Notes under the pieces: generated by a model
Told to the model about the DNA's origin: nothing
The model's database searches: none
Seen by the model: only the letters and a program-made list of their open reading frames with translations
Part shown: positions 1-5,000 of the stretch, one piece after another
Position numbering within the stretch: the first letter of the stretch is position 1
How the letters are laid out: every line of letters begins with the position of its first letter
Assembly: GCA_003520105.1 (NCBI GenBank)
Contig: DOVL01000275.1
Location: forward strand, 1 to 5,008
Direction: 5' to 3'
DNA from: Lachnospiraceae bacterium
GTDB taxonomy: Bacteria > Bacillota > Clostridia > Lachnospirales > Lachnospiraceae
DNA: 5,008 nucleotides
Position numbers and translations under genes: made by a program

Positions 1-1461
1 CTTGTTAACAAGTACACGGCAATGCCGATCGGCTATGATGAGAATAATCCTAATATTCTCAAGGTGGCAATGGCGGATCCTATGGATCTGGTTGCGGTTG
101 ATGATATCAGTATTTCATCCGGACTGCAGGTTGAACCGATGTTGTCCTTTGAGGAGGACCTGGTCAACATTATCGGTAAATATTACGGAAGTGCTCAGGC
201 TATGGAGGCTGCTGAGGCTTATCGTAAGGAACAGCAGTCAGGTGAACTGACAGAGGCTGAAACAGATCAGCTGAATGATGAGATCGATAATTCTCCTATC
301 GTTCTCCTTGTTAATCAGATCATTGAAGGTGGAGTACGACAGAGAGGTTCCGATATTCATATCGAGCCTATGGAGACATACGTACGAGTAAGGTATCGTA
401 TCGATGGTGCCTTAAAGCAGGTTATGACATATGATTACAGTCTTGCGGCTGCAATCGCGGCACGTATCAAGATCATCGGCGGCATGGATATCGCCGAGAA
501 GAGAAAACCTCAGGACGGTCGTATCACAATCGTGGTAGACAGAAGAGAGTTCGATGTCCGTGTTTCCATCCTTCCTACAGTTTACGGAGAGAAGACGGTT
601 ATGAGACTTACCTCCAAGGACGGACTTACAAAGCCTAAGTCAGGACTTGGATTCTCACCTCAGGAGATTGAGGTGTTTGATGGTATCCTGAGTAACCCTC
701 ACGGAATCATCCTTGTTACCGGCCCTACAGGTTCCGGTAAATCAACAACACTTTATACATCCCTTTCGGAGCTTAATACCGAGGATGTTAATATCATAAC
801 GGTTGAGGACCCTGTCGAGGCGAATATCGACGGTATCAACCAGGTACAGGTTAATGTTAAGGCTGAGCTTACATTCGCGGCGGCCCTCAGATCTATCCTT
901 CGTCAGGACCCTGACATAATAATGATAGGAGAGATTCGAGACGGCGAGACTGCCCAGATAGCTGTTCAGGCGGCTATCACAGGTCACCTTGTTGTTTCGA
1001 CACTGCATACGAACTCGGCTGCATCGACCGTTACACGTATTATCGATATGGGTATTGAGCCTTATATCATCGGTGATGCTCTCGTAGGAGTTATCGCACA
1101 GAGACTTGTAAGACGTCTCTGCACATCATGTAAGACGCCTCGTCTTGCTGATGACGAAGAGAAGGTTGCACTCGGTATTGAGGATATGGATGAAGATGTA
1201 GTTGTTTATGAGCCGACAGGTTGTCCGCTCTGCAACGACACAGGCTATTCAGGACGTATCGGTGTATACGAAATGATGCCGGTTTCCAAGAGCCTTCAGT
1301 CGGTTATTTCCAAGGGTGCTACTGCTGACGTTATTGAGGCACAGGCCCTTTCGGAAGGTATGTCAACTCTGAAGATGAGTGCCGGTAAGCATGTTCTTAA
1401 CGGAATCACTTCTCTTGAGGAAATGAAGAAGATCACTTATACAACCGGTGATGACTATTAA
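1..1461 (+). CDS. pilB: Type IV pilus extension ATPase PilB (GspE family), 5'-truncated by the window edge
   Basis: This is the cytoplasmic hexameric ATPase that drives pilin assembly through PilC. The frame is open from base 1 (LVNKYTAMPIGYD...), so the ATG at 22 is internal. 486 codons are visible; the family usually has about 550-570, so roughly 70-80 N-terminal residues are missing. The order is typical: the end of a GspE N-terminal domain (VAMADPMDLVAVDDI, about 67-111), a linker, then the ATPase core starting with RGSDIHIEP (343-369). Core motifs are Walker A GPTGSGKST (721-747), Asp box VEDPVE (802-819), Walker B DIIMIGE with the catalytic Glu codon at 931, and His box TGHLVVSTLHT (979-1011). 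A CxxC-x30-CxxC zinc motif (Cys codons 1120, 1129, 1222, 1231) is a PilB/GspE trait absent from PilT. Type II secretion GspE is the alternative, but pilT next door argues for a pilus. No frameshift or damage is seen. Confidence 0.96.
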   Translation, partial: LVNKYTAMPIGYDENNPNILKVAMADPMDLVAVDDISISSGLQVEPMLSFEEDLVNIIGKYYGSAQAMEAAEAYRKEQQSGELTEAETDQLNDEIDNSPIVLLVNQIIEGGVRQRGSDIHIEPMETYVRVRYRIDGALKQVMTYDYSLAAAIAARIKIIGGMDIAEKRKPQDGRITIVVDRREFDVRVSILPTVYGEKTVMRLTSKDGLTKPKSGLGFSPQEIEVFDGILSNPHGIILVTGPTGSGKSTTLYTSLSELNTEDVNIITVEDPVEANIDGINQVQVNVKAELTFAAALRSILRQDPDIIMIGEIRDGETAQIAVQAAITGHLVVSTLHTNSAASTVTRIIDMGIEPYIIGDALVGVIAQRLVRRLCTSCKTPRLADDEEKVALGIEDMDEDVVVYEPTGCPLCNDTGYSGRIGVYEMMPVSKSLQSVISKGATADVIEAQALSEGMSTLKMSAGKHVLNGITSLEEMKKITYTTGDDY

Positions 1462-1462
1462 A

Positions 1463-1499
1463 TCGCAATATCTGTTAAAATTAATGATATAAAGTGCGA
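1463..1499 (+). other. Imperfect AT-rich hairpin after pilB
   Basis: TCGCA-ATATC (1463-1472) can pair with GATAT (1486-1490) and TGCGA (1495-1499), leaving an AAAG bulge (1491-1494) and a 13-nt loop. It starts two bases after the pilB stop. A T6 run follows only 15 nt later (1515-1520), too far for a standard intrinsic terminator. It could be a weak terminator or a 3'-end stabilising structure for the pilB mRNA, or chance in AT-rich DNA. Confidence 0.25.
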
Positions 1500-1518
1500 A
1501 TATTTGATATATTATTTT

Positions 1519-1546
1519 TTGACTCATATGATGTATCATATATTAT
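1519..1546 (+). promoter_or_regulatory. Candidate sigma-A promoter for pilT
   Basis: TTGACT (1519-1524, 5 of 6 to the -35 consensus) and TATTAT (1541-1546, 5 of 6 to the -10 consensus) are separated by 16 bp. The predicted transcription start is near 1553, giving a pilT leader of about 87 nt. An upstream A/T-rich tract including T6 could act as an UP-like element. This would let pilT be expressed apart from pilB. It is a sequence match only, in AT-rich DNA. Confidence 0.55.
1526..1541. repeat. Near-palindrome filling the pilT promoter spacer
   Basis: ATATGAT (1526-1532) and ATCATAT (1535-1541) are perfect 7-bp inverted arms around GT. They lie between the candidate -35 and -10 hexamers and touch the first base of the -10. 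A dimeric regulator bound here would block RNA polymerase, so this is a candidate operator. AT-rich sequence makes such palindromes common, so function is inference. Confidence 0.4.
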
Positions 1547-1559
1547 AGGTAAGTGTATG

Positions 1560-1594
1560 ATCCGTCAGAACCTGATGCGATAGGTTGAACGGAT
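1560..1594 (+). other. Two-stem hairpin in the pilT 5' leader
   Basis: An outer 6-bp stem ATCCGT/ACGGAT (1560-1565 with 1589-1594) encloses an inner 5-bp stem AACCT/AGGTT (1569-1573 with 1582-1586). The internal loop is CAG opposite GA, and the apical loop is GATGCGAT. It starts about 7 nt after the predicted transcription start and ends 32 nt before the ribosome binding site. No T-run follows, so it is not a terminator. Likely roles are 5'-end mRNA stabilisation or protein/ligand binding. I do not recognise it as a known riboswitch class. Confidence 0.5.
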
Positions 1595-1626
1595 ATATAT
1601 AAAAAAGATAATTTAAATGAAAGGAC

Positions 1627-1632
1627 AGGGGA
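1627..1632 (+). promoter_or_regulatory. Ribosome binding site of pilT
   Basis: AGGGGA lies 7 nt before the ATG at 1640 and supports that start. A second purine run, AAAGGA (1620-1625), sits too far upstream to be the main site. Confidence 0.75.
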
Positions 1633-1639
1633 TTACAAC

Positions 1640-2695
1640 ATGATTGATATGGACGAACTCCTTAGCATGGCTATCGAGAAAAATGCATCCGATATTCACA
1701 TTGCGACAGGAATACCACCAAAGCTTCGTATCAATGGTCAGCTTATTGATGTAGACGTTCCGCCTCTTACAGCGCTCGATGCAGCAGAAAGTATCGGAAT
1801 GACCATGAACGACAGACACAAAGCAATACTTAAGGACAGAGGCGAGTGTGACTACGCTTATTCTGTAAGGGACAAAGGACGTTTCCGTGTAAACGTATTT
1901 ATGGACAGAGGAAATATGGCGGCTGCCTACAGAAAGATCGATACGGTCATTCCAAAGCCTGAGGCACTCGGACTTCCGCCATCAGTAGTTGAACTTTATA
2001 AGAAGAAGAGAGGACTTGTATTGGTAACGGGACCTACAGGTTCAGGTAAATCAACAACCCTTGCTTCTGTTATTAATAAGGCAAATGAAAATCTTGCAAC
2101 TCATATCATAACTCTTGAGGATCCTATCGAGTATATTCATAAGCATAAGAAGTCGATAGTTAACCAGAGAGAGCTCGGAATGGATACGCTTTCTTTCGAT
2201 AATGCACTTAGAGCTGCACTCCGTGAAGACCCGGATATCATCCTCGTAGGAGAGATGCGTGACCCTGAGACAATTCAGATCGCTATCACAGCGGCTGAGA
2301 CAGGACATCTCGTATTTTCAACCCTCCATACGATCGGTGCCGCAGCTACTATCGACCGTATTATCGACGTATTCCCTCCTCACCAGCAGCAGCAGATCAG
2401 AATTCAGCTTGCGATGGTTATTGAGGGCGTTATTTCACAGCAGCTGATCCCGACAGCGGATGGCAAGGGACGTGTGGCAGGCTTCGAAGTCATGCTTGCA
2501 ACACCTGCTATCAGAGCTCAGATCCGTGAGGCCAAGACACATCAGATCGAGTCAACGATCCAGACTTCAAAGGGTATGGGTATGATCACGATGGATGATG
2601 CGCTGGTTGATCTTTACAGAAACGGTATTATCACAAGAGATAATGCACTTCTTTATGCACAGGATCAGACAACAATGCATAAGAATCTGTATTAA
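1640..2695 (+). CDS. pilT: Type IV pilus retraction ATPase PilT
   Basis: This cytoplasmic hexameric ATPase drives pilus disassembly, powering retraction and twitching motility. It has 351 residues, close to the usual 340-370. The N-terminal PAS-like domain (about 1-100) carries NASDIHIATGIPPKLRINGQL-type sequence near 15-35. The RecA-like core has Walker A GPTGSGKST (131-139, Lys137), Asp box LEDPIEY (159-165), Walker B DIILVGE (199-205, catalytic Glu205) and His box TGHLVFSTLHT (221-231). The C-terminal retraction motif, classically AIRNLIRE, appears as AIRAQIRE (290-297). There is no N-terminal GspE domain and no CxxC zinc motif, which separates it from PilB. The ATG at 1640 has a well-placed ribosome binding site and starts directly with the family's N-terminal sequence. 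It sits 178 bp after pilB with its own candidate promoter. The motif changes look like lineage variation rather than decay. Confidence 0.96.
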   Translation: MIDMDELLSMAIEKNASDIHIATGIPPKLRINGQLIDVDVPPLTALDAAESIGMTMNDRHKAILKDRGECDYAYSVRDKGRFRVNVFMDRGNMAAAYRKIDTVIPKPEALGLPPSVVELYKKKRGLVLVTGPTGSGKSTTLASVINKANENLATHIITLEDPIEYIHKHKKSIVNQRELGMDTLSFDNALRAALREDPDIILVGEMRDPETIQIAITAAETGHLVFSTLHTIGAAATIDRIIDVFPPHQQQQIRIQLAMVIEGVISQQLIPTADGKGRVAGFEVMLATPAIRAQIREAKTHQIESTIQTSKGMGMITMDDALVDLYRNGIITRDNALLYAQDQTTMHKNLY

Positions 2696-2738
2696 GATTC
2701 GTATGATGCTGATAATATGAAAAAATGCATGTATAGAT

Positions 2739-2771
2739 TTACATAATATATGTAATTAAGAAAGTCTTAAT
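2739..2771. repeat. Two adjoining AT-rich inverted repeats in the pilT-pilC gap
   Basis: TTACATA (2739-2745) and TATGTAA (2749-2755) are perfect 7-bp arms around ATA. The next repeat shares base 2755: ATTAAG (2755-2760) with CTTAAT (2766-2771) around AAAGT. A T6 run (2784-2789) follows 12 nt later, too far for a normal terminator. These may be operator half-sites or weak RNA stems, and chance is a real possibility given the near-absence of G/C. The rest of the gap (2696-2738, 2790-2820) shows nothing I can assign. Confidence 0.3.
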
Positions 2772-2820
2772 ACAATATATAGATTTTTTGGACTATATTT
2801 AGAGAATATTAACAAAATTA

Positions 2821-2849
2821 TTGCAAAAGTTTCAGTAATGTTGTATTAT
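2821..2849 (+). promoter_or_regulatory. Candidate sigma-A promoter for pilC
   Basis: TTGCAA (2821-2826, 4 of 6) and TATTAT (2844-2849, 5 of 6) are separated by the ideal 17 bp. The predicted start is near 2856, giving a leader of about 40 nt. That leader can open with a small hairpin, TAGAT/ATCTA (2855-2859 with 2869-2873), which ends 10 nt before the ribosome binding site. Confidence 0.5.
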
Positions 2850-2883
2850 TCTGGTAGATATTGGCAAAATCTATTAAATGTTC

Positions 2884-2888
2884 GGAGG
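2884..2888 (+). promoter_or_regulatory. Ribosome binding site deciding the pilC start
   Basis: GGAGG lies 7 nt before the ATG at 2896. The upstream in-frame ATG at 2878 lies before this site and has no purine-rich sequence of its own, so 2896 is the better start. Confidence 0.85.
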
Positions 2889-2895
2889 AAATGGT

Positions 2896-4101
2896 ATGGC
2901 ACAATTTAATTACAAAGCTATGGACTCTACCGGTAAACAGAAGAAGGGTTCCGTAGAAGCTCAGACTATCGACCTTGCCAAGGAAAAGCTGAGGAAGGAA
3001 GGCCTCAGCATACTGGATATCAATGAGTATAAGGATATTCAGCTGAATTTTGGTAAGAAGAAGGTCAAGAAGAGAGATCTGGCGGTATTCTGTAAGCAGT
3101 TCGGTTCTATACTTAGAGCTGGTGTTCCGATTATTCAGGCACTTGATATGCTTGCTGATCAGATGGAGAACAAGGTACTGCAGAATGCATTGAAAGAGGC
3201 ACAGGCTCATGTTCAGAAGGGTGGTACACTCGCGGATGCATTTAAGCTTAATCCGGATGTATTCCCACCAATGCTTTACAACATGACTGCAGCAGGTGAA
3301 TCTTCAGGTAAGCTTGAGATATGTTTCGAGAGGCTTGCTACACAGTTCGAGAAGGATGGATATATTCAGGGCAAGATCAAATCGGCAATGACATATCCAA
3401 TCGTAGTACTTGTAGTTATCGGTGTAGTTGTAGCTATTATGATGATCAAGGTTATTCCTACATTCTCGCAAATGTTTGAGGAAATGGGAACGAAGCTTCC
3501 GAAGGCAACACAGATGCTGGTTAACTTCTCGAATTTTCTGGTACATAAATGGTGGTTATTACTTATTATAATAATAGCAGTTGTTATAGGCATTAAGGTG
3601 TTCAAAGCAACTCCTACAGGACAGAAGTTCTTCGGAAGCCTCGGACTTAAGATGCCGGTTTTCGGAAATCTCACAATTAAGTCAGCATGCGCTACATTCT
3701 CAAGAACTTTCGCAACACTGCTTGCTTCAGGTATCTCAATGATAGATGCCATCGAGCAGACAGCTAAGATCATGAATAACAAGATCATAAGAGACAAGCT
3801 TCTTGAGTGTAAGACACAGGTTGCAAGAGGTATTCCTCTTTCAAAGCCTATCAAGGATATGGATATTTTCCCTGTAATGCTTCCGCAGATGATGCACATC
3901 GGAGAAGAAACAGGTAATATCGAAGACATGATGGTTAAGGTTGCTGACTACTATGAGGAAGAAGTTGACCTTGCCGTTGAATCACTTTCAGCAGCTATGG
4001 AACCACTTATTATGGTTGTTCTTGCAGCGGTTGTTGGTGTTATCGTAGTTGCTATCTACTCGCCAATCATGAGTATGTACGATGCGGTAGACAGCTACTA
4101 A
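2896..4101 (+). CDS. pilC: Type IV pilus inner-membrane platform protein PilC (GspF family)
   Basis: This polytopic membrane protein is the platform through which PilB and PilT act on pilin subunits. It has 401 residues, the normal family length, from the ATG chosen by the GGAGG site. The start MAQFNYKAMDSTGK matches the usual PilC opening (FxYxAxDxxGK). Two GspF repeats are visible. The first runs about 63-188, with FCKQFGSILRAGVPIIQAL near 65-83 and FPPMLYNMTAAGESSGKL at 123-140. The second runs about 266-390, with FSRTFATLLASGISMIDAI at 268-286 and FPVMLPQMMHIGEETGNI at 325-342. Hydrophobic membrane segments lie at about 167-187, 217-235 and 369-389; the last carries the conserved EPLIMVVLAAVVG and ends IYSPIMSMYDAV. 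It follows pilT after a 200-bp gap. GspF of a secretion system is the alternative, made unlikely by pilT. The frame is intact. Confidence 0.96.
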   Translation: MAQFNYKAMDSTGKQKKGSVEAQTIDLAKEKLRKEGLSILDINEYKDIQLNFGKKKVKKRDLAVFCKQFGSILRAGVPIIQALDMLADQMENKVLQNALKEAQAHVQKGGTLADAFKLNPDVFPPMLYNMTAAGESSGKLEICFERLATQFEKDGYIQGKIKSAMTYPIVVLVVIGVVVAIMMIKVIPTFSQMFEEMGTKLPKATQMLVNFSNFLVHKWWLLLIIIIAVVIGIKVFKATPTGQKFFGSLGLKMPVFGNLTIKSACATFSRTFATLLASGISMIDAIEQTAKIMNNKIIRDKLLECKTQVARGIPLSKPIKDMDIFPVMLPQMMHIGEETGNIEDMMVKVADYYEEEVDLAVESLSAAMEPLIMVVLAAVVGVIVVAIYSPIMSMYDAVDSY

Positions 4102-4112
4102 AAGGATTAAGG

Positions 4113-4144
4113 TGAATCCACAAAGCAAAAATGTCCCGGATTCA
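4113..4144 (+). other. 7-bp hairpin just after pilC
   Basis: TGAATCC (4113-4119) pairs perfectly with GGATTCA (4138-4144) around an 18-nt A-rich loop, 11 nt after the pilC stop. No T-run follows, so it is not a standard terminator. Its 3' arm is shared with the next hairpin (4136-4166), so the two cannot form together. Confidence 0.4.
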
Positions 4145-4166
4145 TATGACGAGAAGATGGATGCGG
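4136..4166 (+). other. Alternative hairpin presenting GACGAGAAG in its loop
   Basis: CCG and ATTCAT (4136-4138, 4140-4145) pair with ATGGAT and CGG (4157-4162, 4164-4166). The stem has one G.G mismatch and one G.U pair. The 11-nt loop is ATGACGAGAAG. It competes with the 4113-4144 hairpin for bases 4138-4144. It lies upstream of the predicted pilA start, so it would be in RNA only on read-through from pilC or from an unseen upstream start. Confidence 0.3.
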
Positions 4167-4178
4167 ACTGAAAGCGGA

Positions 4179-4199
4179 GTGTTCACATATATGTTACAC
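4179..4199. repeat. Interrupted palindrome over the pilA -35 region
   Basis: Outer arms GTGT (4179-4182) and ACAC (4196-4199) flank a perfect 10-bp palindrome ACATATATGT (4185-4194). It occupies the place where a -35 element would be, and no good -35 hexamer exists at the correct spacing. This arrangement fits a binding site for an activator or repressor of pilin expression. That role is inference. Confidence 0.4.
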
Positions 4200-4206
4200 A
4201 TAGTTA

Positions 4207-4215
4207 TGATATAAT
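4207..4215 (+). promoter_or_regulatory. Extended -10 promoter of pilA
   Basis: TGATATAAT is a perfect extended -10 (TGnTATAAT; -10 hexamer at 4210-4215). The best -35-like word, TTCACA (4182-4187), is 22 bp away, too far to serve. Extended -10 promoters can work without a -35. The predicted start is near 4222, giving a leader of about 74 nt that is A-rich and largely unstructured, suited to strong translation. Confidence 0.65.
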
Positions 4216-4280
4216 CCGTTGGACGAGAAGCGGAATATATAAATTATCTAAAACTATGAAAAAAACTAAAACAAAAGAAA

Positions 4281-4286
4281 AGGAGA
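4281..4286 (+). promoter_or_regulatory. Ribosome binding site of pilA
   Basis: AGGAGA, within a longer A-rich purine run, lies 9 nt before the ATG at 4296. It agrees with the start expected from the short prepilin leader. Confidence 0.8.
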
Positions 4287-4295
4287 ATCAATTTT

Positions 4296-4766
4296 ATGAA
4301 GAAGACAAACAAAGGTTTCTCACTCGTTGAGCTTATCATCGTTATCGCCATTATGGCAATCCTTGCAGCAGCTATCGCTCCTGCACTTATCCGTTACATC
4401 GACAAGTCAAGAAGAGCTGATGATGTAACTGCAGCTGGTACAGTACTTACAGGCGTTCAGACAGCTATGGCTGATGAGGACTGCTACTCAGAAATCGCTA
4501 AGGCTACAAGTAATCAGATTATCATATCTGTAAAGGGTGGTAGTAAGAATAATGTTGTTGTTAGTTCGACACTTACAAATCATGATAACCTTGTTTCAGA
4601 AATGGAGTCTACACTTGCTTCTGGATGCCCTATTAAGTATACAAAGGACGGAGCTGAATATTACAATGTTGCTATAAATGGTGAGACACTTACAGTTTAT
4701 ATTGCAACAGCTGCAAATACTTCTGAATGGGAGATTCAGCCTTCTACATGTAAGAAGTATAAGTAA
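4296..4766 (+). CDS. pilA: Type IV prepilin, probably the major pilin
   Basis: This encodes a pilus subunit precursor of 156 residues. The leader MKKTNKG is followed by FSLVELIIVIAIMAIL, the class III signal cut by prepilin peptidase between Gly7 and Phe8. Glu12 is the conserved Glu5 of the mature protein, which is 149 residues long. The hydrophobic N-helix spans about 8-30 and continues as an amphipathic helix (IRYIDKSRRADD, about 32-43). The rest should be the globular head; strand-like segments such as IIISV (75-79), NVVVSS (86-91) and TLTVYIA (131-137) are seen. There are three cysteines (63, 111, 152); a 111-152 disulfide would form a C-terminal loop, but this is inference. The start is fixed by the leader and ribosome binding site. 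Its own extended -10 promoter and downstream terminators suggest a short abundant mRNA, hence major rather than minor pilin. The symbol pilA is by analogy, since pilin heads diverge fast. Confidence 0.9.
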   Translation: MKKTNKGFSLVELIIVIAIMAILAAAIAPALIRYIDKSRRADDVTAAGTVLTGVQTAMADEDCYSEIAKATSNQIIISVKGGSKNNVVVSSTLTNHDNLVSEMESTLASGCPIKYTKDGAEYYNVAINGETLTVYIATAANTSEWEIQPSTCKKYK

Positions 4767-4790
4767 GATTATATCTGCTAAGGCATAACA

Positions 4791-4852
4791 TATGGGGGCT
4801 TTAACTCGTCATAAAGCCCTCATAATTAAATAAGATTTTGTTTTTAGTTTTT
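4791..4852 (+). terminator. Probable terminator of pilA
   Basis: A 13-bp stem (4791-4803 with 4812-4824) with one G.U pair and an 8-nt loop ACTCGTCA begins 24 nt after the pilA stop. Its core is GGGCTTTA/TAAAGCCC. It is the strongest stem in the window. The U-rich tract (4836-4852, several T4-T5 runs) starts about 11 nt after the stem instead of directly, so it may act partly as a 3'-stabilising hairpin for the pilin mRNA. Confidence 0.65.
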
Positions 4853-4878
4853 AAGTAACCAATATAAAGTGTTTAATG

Positions 4879-4908
4879 ACTAATTAAGGGAGACTTAATT
4901 AGTTTTTT
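4879..4908 (+). terminator. Intrinsic terminator or attenuator
   Basis: ACTAATTAAG (4879-4888) pairs perfectly with CTTAATTAGT (4894-4903) around GGAGA, with a T6 run (4903-4908) starting at the last stem base. The geometry is textbook but the stem has only two G-C pairs. It may be a second, back-up stop for pilA, or an attenuator if the next gene is transcribed from a start upstream of it. Confidence 0.6.
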
Positions 4909-4911
4909 GCG

Positions 4912-4980
4912 GTCAGTAGTTTATTACTCTGACAGCTTATATAAACAATGGGGTGTAAACCCGAAAAAAGAAACTACTGA
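4912..4980 (+). promoter_or_regulatory. Structured 5' leader of the downstream gene, unidentified
   Basis: TCAGTAGTTT (4913-4922) and AAACTACTGA (4971-4980) are perfect 10-bp arms closing a 48-nt region. Inside is a small hairpin GGGT-GTAA-ACCC (4951-4962) with a GNRA tetraloop. The left arm can instead form a local hairpin, GTC-AGTA with TACT-CT-GAC (4912-4918 with 4925-4933, CT bulge), so two exclusive folds exist. The element ends 6 nt before the ribosome binding site of the gene at 5001. This looks like a cis-regulatory RNA. I do not recognise a known riboswitch class, and it does not match what I recall of cyclic di-GMP riboswitches. Confidence 0.45.
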
Positions 4981-4986
4981 TTAGCG

Positions 4987-4993
4987 AGGGAGG
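4987..4993 (+). promoter_or_regulatory. Ribosome binding site of the last gene, in a small hairpin loop
   Basis: AGGGAGG lies 7 nt before the ATG at 5001. TAGC (4982-4985) can pair with GCTA (4993-4996), holding GAGGGAG in the loop, directly beside the 4913-4980 stem. This suggests translation may depend on the leader fold. Confidence 0.75.
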
Positions 4994-5000
4994 CTATAGG

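Larger units (their letters stand above)
4148..4230 (+). repeat. Direct repeat GACGAGAAG, two copies 74 bp apart
   Basis: Identical 9-mers occur at 4148-4156 and 4222-4230. CGGA follows both, directly in the second copy (4231-4234) and after 7 bases in the first (4164-4167). In each case the 9-mer ends a potential loop and abuts the 3' arm of the stem; the second stem is TCCG/CGGA (4215-4218 with 4231-4234). The two copies bracket the -35/-10 region of the pilA promoter. The function is unknown. Confidence 0.45.

Noticed and set aside
22..24. ATG at 22 as the pilB start
   Set aside because: The frame is open to base 1 with family-like sequence before it, there is no ribosome binding site, and the protein would lack much of the usual N-terminal domain.
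1617..1643. Eight-codon ORF (MKGQGITT) whose TGA overlaps the pilT ATG
   Set aside because: The overlap is suggestive of translational coupling, but there is no ribosome binding site before its ATG, and the purine run inside it is simply the pilT site.
2878..2880. ATG at 2878 as the pilC start
   Set aside because: It lies upstream of the GGAGG site, has no ribosome binding site of its own, and adds six residues (MFGGNG) before the family-typical start.
3366..3929. 187-codon reverse-strand ORF inside pilC
   Set aside because: It is opposite a well-conserved pilC sequence, lacks family-like features and has no sign of its own expression; it is a shadow of the coding strand.
4102..4295. Cyclic di-GMP riboswitch before pilA, as known in some clostridial pilus genes
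   Set aside because: I looked for the conserved GEMM-type core segments and did not see them; the CAAAGC word alone is not enough.
4256..4330. 24-codon ORF starting at 4256 and overlapping the pilA start in another frame
   Set aside because: No ribosome binding site; its lysine-rich start comes from the A-rich leader.
4863..4868. TATAAA as a promoter for the gene at 5001
   Set aside because: Only a poor -35 (TTGTTT) at 19 bp; too weak to list as a feature, though kept as a possibility in the attenuator finding.
4913..4980. tRNA or hammerhead ribozyme in the 68-nt stem-closed element
   Set aside because: No T-arm TTCGA-type sequence or cloverleaf arms, and the CTGA word is not followed by the conserved GA needed for a hammerhead core.
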